DNA of 64,000 nt, taken from positions 421,100 to 485,099 of the forward strand of contig JADNRY010000019.1 of NCBI GenBank assembly GCA_015501585.1, given 5' to 3'. Source of the stretch: Rhodocollybia butyracea (lineage: Eukaryota > Basidiomycota > Agaricomycetes > Agaricales > Omphalotaceae). Each line of letters begins with the position of its first letter. Positions within the stretch are counted from its first letter, which is position 1. Below, piece by piece: positions 54,577 to 64,000 of the stretch. The notes beneath the pieces were generated by a model that ran no database searches, was not told the DNA's origin, and saw only the letters and a list, made by a program, of their open reading frames with translations. Position numbers and translations under genes: made by a program.

Positions 54577-56197
54577 CGAGGAAGCTCCGAGGATTCGAAT
54601 GGACCGTGCAGTCGGCTGAAGCACATATACCAGATCGCAAAACAGTGACTTTTATACCAGGACCGGTTCCCATATCCAAGAGAAAGTAGGTTGCGAATCT
54701 AGGAATAATGATATAGTCTCGATAGACTCGGGAACCTTGAGGTATACAGCTGGGACTTTGAATTGCAACCAAATAACGAATTCACGTATGGAAGGTTGGA
54801 AGATCGCACCGATTAAGCTCACAAAGACAAAGAGCTAATCTCGGAATAACCGAAGGAGATATACAAAATGTGTCTGGGATCCACGTGAACGCCTTTTTGG
54901 GCGCGGAAGCATCGCGTTGCGTGGAAATTTTAAAGCGGATAGGCAGAATCTAAATGCAGGCTTCAGCTAGAACGGGATGCCGGGCAAAAGTAGATATAAG
55001 TGCCCCAGTGGGGTAACACGTATTGATAAGCAGAGATGCGAAAGTAGTTCCTCTTGAGCCAGGAAACAAGCGCCACGACTTGGCACGGCGCGACGAGATT
55101 CTCTGCAGCACCGTATGGCTTGCTTTGACGTGAATTGGCGCATGTGGCTGTTCCTGTGCATGCTCAAGGAATTTTGGGACTTTTTGTTTTCGGATTTCCC
55201 TCGGATAACTGAGGCATCTAAAATGAGATTTTGTTATGAGTCTGGATCACAGGAACATATGGAACACTTGCTAATATTTATCCTGCGTAATTACAGTCCA
55301 TGCGGTACAGCCATTGAGCCATGCATGAAAACCGACTCAATGCTCAGTCTGACATACTGAGTGCTGAATGGTACTTGAGTTGATGGACGAATGAAATCTT
55401 AATCGGAGGCGAAGCAGTACTATCGATGAGAAAGTTCAAAGACATGGATACGATGGCACATCTGTCCGCAGGGATGTTGCGTGGATGATTATGCATATGT
55501 TCAATGATACAGGTAGGAACCGAATCTAGGGAGAATGCTACTTCTAGCAAGATAAGCCGCAAGAAAAAGTTACTACTATTTCAGGCCTCTATAGACGTGT
55601 GATGTCGCCAGTTGATGCTTGAAACCTCGATATTTAATCCAAAAGATCATGTAGATGTTGCAAAGCTAGCGTTCCTTGTTGTCCCAAGTGCTAACTCAGT
55701 AGAAATCGAAGCTGGTAAACGATTTTTCTTTTGCAAGACTAGGTCGGCCCGAAGCCCGATCTCTTCGGAAATAGTCAGTGTCCTCTAAAAACACTCTTCT
55801 CCAATATCTGATACCAGTTGACTTCTGGCACTAACGCAGTGCCTCAGGCCTAGGATTCCTAGTCGTTTGCGATGCGCACGAATAAGGAGATATCGTTTGT
55901 CCTTGACTACTTACAACAGCTATGATTGCATCTTCACGCTCTCGAGCTCGTTTCTAATAATTATATATATAAACGATGGAAACGCAGAAGTGAAATCTGC
56001 GGTTTCGAGATTAATCTGTTCATCAAGCCCTCGAAATAGTGCTTGCCTTGAGTAGCTTGAGTCCCTGGTTTTTGAACTGTTCGAGTTTGTAAAAACCAAG
56101 GGGAACTTCCACCCGCGGAATCCAGATCGAGTTGTGTGAGGTAACTGGCGGAATATCGGTCCGCAGCGGCGAAGCCTTTCATGTTTACATTGTCACC
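54577..56197. other. 1.6-kb intergenic region without supported gene
   Basis: Upstream of the GH18 gene and of the NOL8-like gene (divergent). A/T-rich, with scattered short frames on both strands. No conserved motif, bounded repeat or RNA gene was recognised. Confidence 0.45.
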
Positions 56198-57911
56198 ATG
56201 AATCCTAAGATAGACGAGCCAATAACGAAACGACTTCACGTATCTGGGCTAACGCCAAATTTATCGCCTGCTGATCTGTCTGCAAGACTCTCAAATTTTG
56301 GTACAGTCAAGTCTTTGGATGGGTTTGGTCTATTGGATGCGGTGGGACAACCGCGGAGATTTGGATATGTAACCCTTGAGACAACGCAGGCGTCTTTGAA
56401 GAGATGTGAGCTGTGAAATAATTGCTGTTGTCTATGTTAACGTTGAATAGGCTTCTCCACATTGAGTGGTACAACGTACAAGGGAGCCAAACTGCGAATC
56501 GGAGAAGCGAAACCAGACTTTGCTGAACGGTATTTTCAGGTTATCTACACTCACTCCCTCTTTGTTAATCTTCAACGATAGGATATCCAAAGAACTGGCC
56601 GAGCCCGAACCTCCTACTAAAAAACCCCGACGGCACCATAACAAATTCACAGGTGTCCCAGCCGCGGACATGTCTCTTATTACGCGTGAAAATGCTGCCC
56701 AGCGGCCAAAATGGAAGGTCATGCCCTCAGGCCGAGTCGTTCGAACGATGAGAATGCGACCAGGAAAGCCGTTACCGCCTTTACTTGTCGAGAAAAAAAA
56801 CCACAGAGACTAAGAAGAAGAAGAAGAAGGTAAAAGACCCAGATACCAGAGCCAGAGCTCGAAATATCGACGTTACAAAATACGATGGTTCATATATCAC
56901 AGGTGTATTTCTCGGCGGAGATGAAGTTACAAAGGTGATAGATAGTTGCCAGGCAGAGTCACCAGTGAAAGAAAAGAAAGACAGGCCGAAAAAGATTCAA
57001 GCGGAGGAAAGTGTGCGACATACTCCGATACCGATCCCCCCGAACCTTTATCGCTAGAACCTCCTCCCTCCGTACCTACAGCTATTATCCCTTCCACAAC
57101 AGTCCCAGATCCCGCGGACCTGGCTAGTGAACGAGCTCAAACTTTATCGTTTCTTAATTCTTTCCTGTTCTCGTCATCTAAGGAAGATGCGCCTCCTGTG
57201 GACTGGGACTCCGATGTCGAGCTGGACGAGACAAACGTCGTAGAAGCACGTAATTCTTATGATGTCGATGAAGGCTACGAGGTTGTTCCTCGCGACCAAG
57301 ATGATGAAGGAGTTGGCATGGATGTCGACGCGGATGAGGATGAGGAAGAAGAAAACGAGCAGTCGGAGGTTGTAGCAGATATAGAAATGGAGGAACCACA
57401 GGTCAAACCTCCCTCTCGGAAAAATGCATTAAAGGATCTCTTTGCGCCGCAGGAAGACGAAGGTAGGTATTTCGAACTATCATCCAGCGTATATGTCTAA
57501 CATGTTCATGCAGGTGGATTCTCCCTTCTCAACCACCTCGACATCGACGTCGATAACGATTTCGACCTCGAAATGACTCCTTTCCCAACATCTGTCCCTG
57601 TTTCAGGTCCTCAATCTCAACTTGCCCTTCCCGTCATATCCCGTCCCCGTCAAACACCTCAATCGCAATCTCAAACTTTACAAAAAACCACAATCGCCCT
57701 CGACCCAAAAAAACCTTTGTTCTTCCCTCGCTCAATAGCATTGTCCACTGCGAGCATCGCAGCGTCGTCGCCTTTTTATCAGAAACAGACGCCCGAGGAG
57801 ATACAAAAGAGATGGGAAGATAATAAACTCGAGTTAACGAGAGGATGGAAGAAGCGATATCGGGAGGCCGGCAAGGTGCGGAGGAGAAGAGGTGGGGGTG
57901 TGGATGACTGA
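56198..57911 (+). CDS. NOL8-like nucleolar RRM protein, one frame break
   Basis: An N-terminal RRM (KRLHVSGLTP as RNP2, RRFGYVTLET as RNP1) and long basic/acidic low-complexity regions suggest a ribosome-biogenesis protein of the NOL8 type. Exons are 56198-56405, 56451-56529, 56582-56934, 56985-57462 and 57514-57911. Downstream are KPDFAERRISKELAEPEPP, a basic patch (KKPRRHHNKF) and KDLFAPQEDEGGFSLLNHLD near the end, then KRWEDNKLELTRGWKKRYRE. The run of eight A at 56793-56800 is one base too long: with seven, PLLVEKK continues into TTETKKKKKKVKD. The 50-base intron 56935-56984 lacks a pyrimidine tract and is tentative, but it rejoins two open frames. Exon total minus one base is divisible by three. 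Name by layout, not by strong motifs. Confidence 0.7.
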
Positions 57912-58451
57912 GTAGGTACTACTTGTCAACCAGATTGTGACCAAAGTTTCCCTTATTATCACCCTCGTTTTTGAGATGAGAGGCCAAGCTGAGATTTTGC
58001 ACGTGTACTAGGCAGCCAAGACTGTTCTCTTTATTTAGTATCTGGAGAGATGCCTTGCCTTGATGGATCCTGAAGTACCGGTGAATATTATTTTACCGGA
58101 TAGGCCGCTAGAACCTGCAGTTGGAGAGCATTTGGAGGTAGTATCCTTCAACTCGAGTAGTTTTGAAGCCTTGAGGCCTGTTCAGTGTTCATGCGAGCAT
58201 TAGGAGCCCAAGCGCTTAAGCTCATTTTCCCAAAAGCGGAAGTCCGGCCGATCAATCCGAAGATTACCGCATGGTGATTGATTCGCTTGCTCTACAACTA
58301 TAATATGCTTCTTTGACAAGCAAAGCCCGCTTCTTCCTCTTTCTTCACTCTTTCTTCCATCTTTGTTTCTTTTTTTTCGGCCGGACACCGTCATTAGGGA
58401 TCAAGTTGATCACCCAGTTCTGCTTCTGTTATACGACGAGCAAGAGGTACT
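57912..58451. other. Intergenic region without supported gene
   Basis: 540 bases between two plus-strand genes. T/C-rich stretch at 58330-58380 lies upstream of the next ATG and may be a promoter element. Nothing else was seen. Confidence 0.45.
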
Positions 58452-59369
58452 ATGAGTCTTCCTCTAGAACAAATACAACAGGAACAGGAACAGGATAGCT
58501 CTCTGACGGACTGGCACGGAAACACATCACAGCCAGTCTTAACAAGGTATGCTGAAAATGTTCTTTCTTCTATCCTTCGAATATCTACCAACTATCTGCA
58601 TAGCAAGCTCGAAGCAGCACTGAAGAAGATGTCAAAGCAAGCAGCGCAATACGAATATCAAATGAAAGAACTTGAGGTGAGTTGTATCTTTTCCTCTCGA
58701 GATTGCAATGCTCAAAGGAAATAGTCTCAGTTGTCTCAAAATCTCAGCAACTTTCGTGCAATAGACAGTCTATTCAAAGAAACATCGACTGGGATCAAGG
58801 TCAGCCTTACCCCAGTACTTTCTTCATTCATCTAATGACGGTCCACAGCGAAACTCTGGACGTGCTGATCGTGCTCTTCATTCCCAAATACCGGCCATTG
58901 AAACGTCTCTAGAAGAATCAGGCGATACGCTGTCGGAACTCACGCAAACACTTCCCAAGATTCAAACTCAAGTGAAAGACATTCGAACAGTGTATGATTC
59001 TGGTAGGGAAAAGGTCCGTTATTGCAATGAATTAGATGAAGTGGCAACTGACTGTTTTCATTGAATTGCCTTTCTTCTTCGCTTTCTTCGACGACCCATG
59101 TGATTCTGTTTCCCCCCACCCCGCGTCCACCCACTTAGGCTCAAAGTCTCTTCATGGACTTGACCTGGTTAAACATCAGTTTCCATGAACGCTGGCGGCG
59201 TATCATATTTACACCTAGTGCTCCAGTTTCCGGACGATGGAAGGCCTTTATGAGGTTCCTGTTTGCCATATCGTTCTTCTTGTGTTGTGCTGTTTGTTGG
59301 CTTGGCGTTGCTGGTGCTTATAGAGCCTATAGAGCGCGCATAATGTGGGGTGATAGATTGATGAGCTAA
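58452..59369 (+). CDS. Unknown coiled-coil protein with C-terminal membrane helix
   Basis: Not recognised. Exons 58452-58676, 58725-58799, 58849-59013 and 59139-59369 give 231 residues, all joined in phase 0. The N-terminal two thirds is helical and heptad-like (YLHSKLEAALKKMSKQAAQY, NLSNFRAIDSLFKE, ETSLEESGDTLSELTQTLPK). An amphipathic stretch (WLNISFHERWRRIIF) precedes a strong membrane helix (FLFAISFFLCCAVCWLGVAG), ending in a short basic tail with MWGDRLMS. This is a tail-anchor-like layout, which could place it on an ER, mitochondrial or peroxisomal membrane with the coiled coil in the cytosol. The last intron is long for this locus (125 bases). Consistent phases and an exact codon count support a real gene. 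Confidence 0.7.
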
Positions 59370-59863
59370 AAATTTCTATTAATGAGACGCTTGCTCAGGT
59401 GCAGTGGGTGAGCAGACTTCCAAACACATCCAGTTCAGTAGCTGACACACTCATGTGTATTCTTCGCAAGAACTCCTCTGCTATTCTGCGCTGGCTCTCT
59501 TTGTCTGTACATCAACTCAACTGGATGTATCCTCAGGCGTTCATTGTTCCTTCAAGCTTTTTTGTTTTCTGTGCATCAACCAATACAGATTTTTCCTTCG
59601 TTCATTACTCACAACATTGATTTATGTATTTTATTATAGCTATTTCGTTGCATGTAACATTATCTTTCTCCATATTGAAGTGCATAGTCTTTCTTTTTTG
59701 ATTGTATAAATGTAACCTAAATTGTGTCAAAGCAAGCACTACGAGCCCAAAAAGGGTAATCTTCTACCACGTGATAACACGGCGCTTCTCCCTTTGCCAG
59801 CATTTTCCACCGACGTAACTTCGAACACGCCGTTCACTCTAATTTCATTTTCTACATCTTCTA
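59370..59863. other. Intergenic region without supported gene
   Basis: 494 bases, T-rich, between two plus-strand genes. Only low-complexity frames; nothing else was seen. Confidence 0.45.
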
Positions 59864-62283
59864 ATGGACGGATTCGATGATCTGCTAGCCCCTTCACGGT
59901 CAATATTGGAAGATAACCCTTTTGACGAAGAACACAATCCCTTTGGCTCTGCACGTTCTGGCTCCCCAGATCCATGGACTTTTGGTCATCAGGATGCTTG
60001 GGGTGGGGATCAGCATGTAGCAGCGGAAGACCACGAATCTGAAGCACAAGAAGCATCAACTTCCAGTCCTGTAACAGCAGAGCCAACTTCGCCACTGGCC
60101 AAATCTACGGAATCCAGTGACGACGATCCTCTTGCCGCCAGCGCCCTCTCTTCAGACGAAGAAGATAACAAGCCTCTGGGCTTTAAGCGGGTACCAAAAT
60201 CTCCAGGGTTTAAAGAGAGCTTTGATGTTGTAGCAGAGGAGAAGGAGAAAGGAAAGGCTGCCAAAGACACAGCTCAGGAAGAGGATATAAATTCGGAAGA
60301 GGAAACATCGGAAAGTACAAAAGGCTTCTCGGAAACAGCGACAATTCGACCCACCATGATAGAGGAGCCCGAGCAGATTCCCTCCCGCCAGCCAACGCCA
60401 CTATCCGCTACTACCTCTAGCACATCCGAGTCCAATTCCCCTGCAGCTGCTTGGGGTCCTCTTTCTACGCCAATGGCAGATGGTTGGGGTGCAAACGAAG
60501 CATACAGTCATACAGAATATGACGCAGGAATGTCCGCTTCTGCTCCTGTAGTCTCACTGTCACAGGACGACGACAGCGATGACGATAAACCTATAGGACA
60601 GCTCGCACATAGCCTCTCCACGCCGCCTGTGAGTGTTGTTCAACTTACATTCTCGAATATTTCTCATTCAGTCCCAGAATCCGAACCGATCTACAGCCCG
60701 CTCTTTATCGAGCCGAACCGATGATACTCTTCCTCCGCTTTTCACTATATCTGTCGATGATCCACAAAAAGTTGGTGATCCTATCCGTTCGTACGTCATG
60801 TACACTGTCCACACACGAACAACCTCGCCTCTCTTCCAGAAATCTGCCTTTTCCGTTCTCCGTCGCTATTCCGACTTTCTCTGGCTTTACAACACCCTCT
60901 CATACAACAATCCCGGAGTGGTGGTTCCTCCAGTACCGGAAAAGAACCCATTACTATTTACGAATCCTATTCTTGGATCTGCCGGCAAGAAAGGATACGT
61001 AGGGAGGTTTGATGAAGGGTTTATTAGGCAGCGGAGGTATGCTCGCGACTTGTTATTGGGAAACGCTTGATTACTCATTCTCACATAGGTTCGCACTTGA
61101 AAAGTGTGTACAAAAGATAGCCAATCACCCTGTGTTGTGCAAAGACGCGGACCTCAAATTGTTCCTCGAGAGCGATACCTTTGCGTTGGACGCAAGTTCA
61201 TTTGCCATGCTCTGCGCATTCGATCCTACTAACATCACTGTAGATTAAGCACCGTAAAACCGATCCAGGCTCTCCTGGCCCCTCGAGTGGTATCATCTCT
61301 TCAATTGGACAAACATTAGCAAGTGCGACTGGGTCGAGATTTTACGAGACTGACGAATACTTTGATTCGAAAAAGACCTACTTGGATTCACTCGAATCAC
61401 AGTTCCGTTCTCTTGTCAAGTCTATCGATCTTGTATCTAAGCATCGAATGGAGATGGCCCAAACTGTCTCGGAGTTCAGTGATAGGGTCAAAGACCTCGC
61501 CGAGGGCGGGGATTTTAATACGGGATTGCATAGTGTTGGTACGTTGTCTGCTCGGCTTCCTTCGTGAACTATTCCTTATGCAGGATTGATAGGGTCCACT
61601 CAAGCTCAGCAACTCTCACAAGCCTTGATGGGCCTTTCTGATGTCGAACGACAAGCACAGGAGTTACATGTGCTTCAGAGCGAACAGGACATGATCACCA
61701 TCATGGGCACGGTCGATGAATATGCGAGGTTGATTGGGAGTGTCAGAGTGCGCCGCTTGTGTTTTACACAATACCGTTGACTGACTGATTGATACTCTAG
61801 CTGGCCTTTGCTTCTCGGGGGCGGATGTATCAAGCATGGAAAACCGCGGACGCCGATGTAATCCGGGTCAAACAGAATCATGAAAAGAATCGGGGAACAT
61901 CTGCATATGGTGGAAACTCACCGACTCCTGGAAGTGTGCAGAGGAGCCGGCGGTGCTTTAGGTCATTCGTTGACTCAAATTGCTGAAGTAAGGACTGGTT
62001 TATCATATTCTACGGACGCTAACTGGTGTTCTTTTAGGCCGAAATGCGCGCCTCCCAGGCCAAACGAGCATTCGAAAACACATCGCGTTTGTGTAAAGAA
62101 GAAATGGCTAGATTTGAAGAAGAGAGAGTGGAAGACTTTCGAAATGCGTTACATGCTTGGCTGGAGGGTATGATAGGGAGGCAGTCGCAGCTTATTGCGG
62201 CCTGGGAGAGTTATCAACAGGGTCTATTGAGGAGAGCTGGACGCACTCAAAATGGGCGTAGTCAGTCGATATCCGGACAGTAG
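59864..62283 (+). CDS. VPS5: Sorting nexin VPS5/SNX1 (retromer PX-BAR), one frame break
   Basis: Endosome-to-Golgi sorting nexin: the PX domain binds PI3P and the BAR domain bends membranes for retromer. Exons are 59864-60628, 60672-61036, 61089-61191, 61244-61538, 61584-61747, 61801-61987 and 62038-62283. The disordered N-terminus has two NPF motifs (DNPFDEEHNPFG). PX: RSYVMYTVHTRT, LRRYSDFLWLY, RFDEGFIRQRR then FALEKCVQKIANHPVL. A longer loop than usual (PLLFTNPILGSAGKKGY) sits in the PX. BAR: YLDSLESQFRSLVKSIDLVS, GLSDVERQAQELHVLQSEQD, CKEEMARFEEERVEDFRNAL. Intron 61192-61243 needs a GC donor (GAC/GCAAGT) to give FALDIKHRK. Between 61880 and 61960 the frame slips by one, explained either by an extra base or by a 34-base intron (61909-61942). 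Confidence 0.9.
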
Positions 62284-62962
62284 GCTCATCATTTAATTTT
62301 ATCCAGTGCCACAAGCCTTCTTTCGTTGAAATGACAGTCGGCGTTAAATTTGATTGATACGAATGTATCAAAGATACATCGCTCGCTACTTATAAATCGA
62401 GGTTGTGATGCTCAACAGTGCTCAACGTGAAACTACTTACGTCGATATCCATCAAAAGGATAATTGCCTTATTGATGATGATCGCCATGGCCCAGCTTGA
62501 TGCGGACCCCTGGCTTACCCCTGGGCCTGAGGCTGCCTGAGGATCCGTCTGCGGTGGTGGGCACTGTGATAGACTGTGATTCGAGCTCTTGGGTTAGCGA
62601 ACCGGTATCAGGGAGGATCAGGGATCGGTCTATAGAGGTAGTTTGGGTCAGCCAGGGTCCTGCAAGGTTCACCGTTCTGCAGTAGTCCTGCTTGATCCTG
62701 CCAAGCACTACCTCCCGTGATCCGTACGAACGGGCATGATGATGATGGGTATGTGTGTTGTGTTCACATACCAATTATGTTGATCAGTGACGCTCATCTG
62801 ACAGTTTGCATCGGAGCAGACTGAGAAAGAGGCAAATGCGTTCACTTGTACTAATGGCGATATACAATTCTTGATTCTGCATGTGTTTGCTTGTCACACT
62901 CTCTTTTTCGTGGCATATAACCGGAGCTTAAAACTTCATCCTGTCGTCGCCTAGTCCTCAAG
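62284..62962. other. Intergenic region without supported gene
   Basis: 679 bases between two plus-strand genes. GC-rich around 62500-62720 with overlapping frames on both strands, but no conserved motif, RNA gene or repeat was recognised. Confidence 0.45.
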
Positions 62963-64000
62963 ATGATTCCACTTCCTACAACCCCACCTCCTGCCAACCC
63001 AAGTCAAGAGGATATCATTTGGATGTGAACAATATGTTTTTCTTTGCCTGTGGTGACTAATTGACCAGAAAAATAGCGCAGGACCACGTCTCCTCGGCAT
63101 TTTTTCAACTGGTCATTGCTAGGTGTTCTGACCACACAAGTGTATATCTATTACCTCAGCTTTCCGAAGGATCATCGACCCTATAAAGTGCTCGGTAAGC
63201 TGGGAGGAGGATGATATCTCACAGATGAACCTTGGTTAAATTAAGTACAGTGTATACCGTGTACCTCCTCGACTGGGCACAAACATGTTCAGCGACATAC
63301 GACGCCTTTCAGTGGTTTGTGTATGGATGGGGGAGCATTCCAGCGCTTTATGGTATATATTCATCATTTCTCAACGTTCCACTCCTCTCTAGCATCATTG
63401 CTGCGATGGTGCAGGTGAGTCAAATTTTGGGTAGGTTGCAGGAGAGCTTATATGCACACAGATCTTCTTTGGTTGGCGAATATGGCGGTTTTCGCAATCG
63501 AGAACGATATTATATCTCGTTGCCATACTCGCGCTATTGCAGCTGGGAGGTGGAATCGCGGTTTCTGTTTTAGTGAGCTTTCGCCTAACTCTTGCTTGTA
63601 CTCCGTGGATATGAATTCTCGAGCTAACTTCGAGCGCGCTCGCTTCACTTCAGTTATACAATGATGCTTCTGAAGTTGCCCGCTCAAATGCATTGGAACG
63701 TGCAGTGGGCGTCCGCTTGGCCGGTTCCGGTGCTGTGGACATCGTAATTGCGATTAGTATGACTTTCTATGTGAGCGTATATTGCTAGTCTCGCCAGCGA
63801 TAGAGGCTTAGCATCCATAGCTTGTGCGTAGCCAGTCGCAAGCAATCGGGCACATGAATAACTTTATTACCCGCCGTATGTTCCTTCTCACCGTTACTTC
63901 TTTCACCACTTAATTTTTATTACGAATCCCTGTAGTTGTGCGACTTACAATTGAAACGGCACCTCACAGCACTCGCAGCCATCGTGGACCTTGTGTTTTT
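62963..64000 (+). CDS. DUF6534-type multi-pass membrane protein, 3' partial
   Basis: Seven-helix-like membrane protein typical of agaricomycetes, role unknown; the end lies beyond the window. Exons are 62963-63024, 63077-63194, 63251-63414, 63462-63572, 63654-63770, 63821-63875 and 63936 onwards, joined with GT-AG introns of 47-81 bases. Family-like blocks are LLGVLTTQVYIYYLSFPKD, FQWFVYGWGSIPALYG, IFFGWRIWRFSQSRTI, ILALLQLGGGIAVSV and GAVDIVIAISMTFY. Two one-base breaks are visible. A run of six T at 63100-63105 should be seven to give GIFFNWSLLGV, and one C too many at 63962-63963 interrupts LTALAAIVDLV. Either a young pseudogene or indel errors. Confidence 0.75.

Noticed and set aside
1..64000. 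CRISPR arrays, bacterial operons, phage genes or a biosynthetic cluster
   Set aside because: The DNA is clearly fungal nuclear sequence. No regularly spaced repeats, no operon-like spacing and no clustered secondary-metabolism enzymes were seen.

Overview
The window looks like nuclear DNA of a mushroom-forming basidiomycete (Agaricomycetes). Genes are packed on both strands. They are broken by many very short introns: about 110 could be placed by hand, nearly all 43-60 nt, some leaving exons of only 9-14 nt. There is an amplified F-box family, and other families typical of these fungi occur: two Zn2Cys6 regulators, a DUF6534-type membrane protein and a many-intron GH18 enzyme. All exon models come from reading frames, splice signals and remembered family motifs; nothing was aligned or searched.

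Layout. 1-6.1 kb: 3' part of an ER J-protein (DNAJB12/14 type), a tiny cytochrome oxidase subunit gene (COX9), PP2A regulatory subunit B55 and an F-box gene. 6.2-12.7 kb: a tandem F-box cluster with one intact copy, two frame-broken copies and one truncated copy, the last ending at a 192-bp palindrome. 12.8-39.7 kb: a dense block holding the splicing factor RED, an HhH-GPD DNA glycosylase, a Zn2Cys6 regulator, COQ1, ZW10, EMC5, an F-box gene, DSK2/ubiquilin, a membrane-anchored aspartic protease, ERG4-type sterol reductase, MPE1 and a second Zn2Cys6 regulator. 39.7-52.7 kb: an accessory region with no intact gene. It holds three damaged copies of a secreted, Ser/Thr/Pro-rich single-pass membrane protein gene and several insertions: a 2.7-kb TIR element with 6-bp target duplications, an 817-bp hAT-like element nested in it, a 229-bp SINE-like insertion with 7-bp duplications, and a roughly 1.4-kb insert. 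52.8-64 kb: a GH18 enzyme, a NOL8-like RRM protein, an unknown coiled-coil membrane protein, the VPS5/SNX1 retromer subunit and the start of a DUF6534-type gene.

The genes are ordinary eukaryotic neighbours, not an operon. Shared themes are ER and trafficking (J-protein, EMC5, ZW10, VPS5, DSK2) and RNA processing (RED, MPE1, NOL8-like). The most unusual signal is splicing: ten introns need a GC donor instead of GT, about 9% of those drawn, where around 1% is usual. One of these is in frame and would be translated by naive annotation. Several conserved genes also carry one-base frame breaks, some in homopolymers, which suggests uncorrected indels in the assembly and calls for caution about the pseudogene calls.
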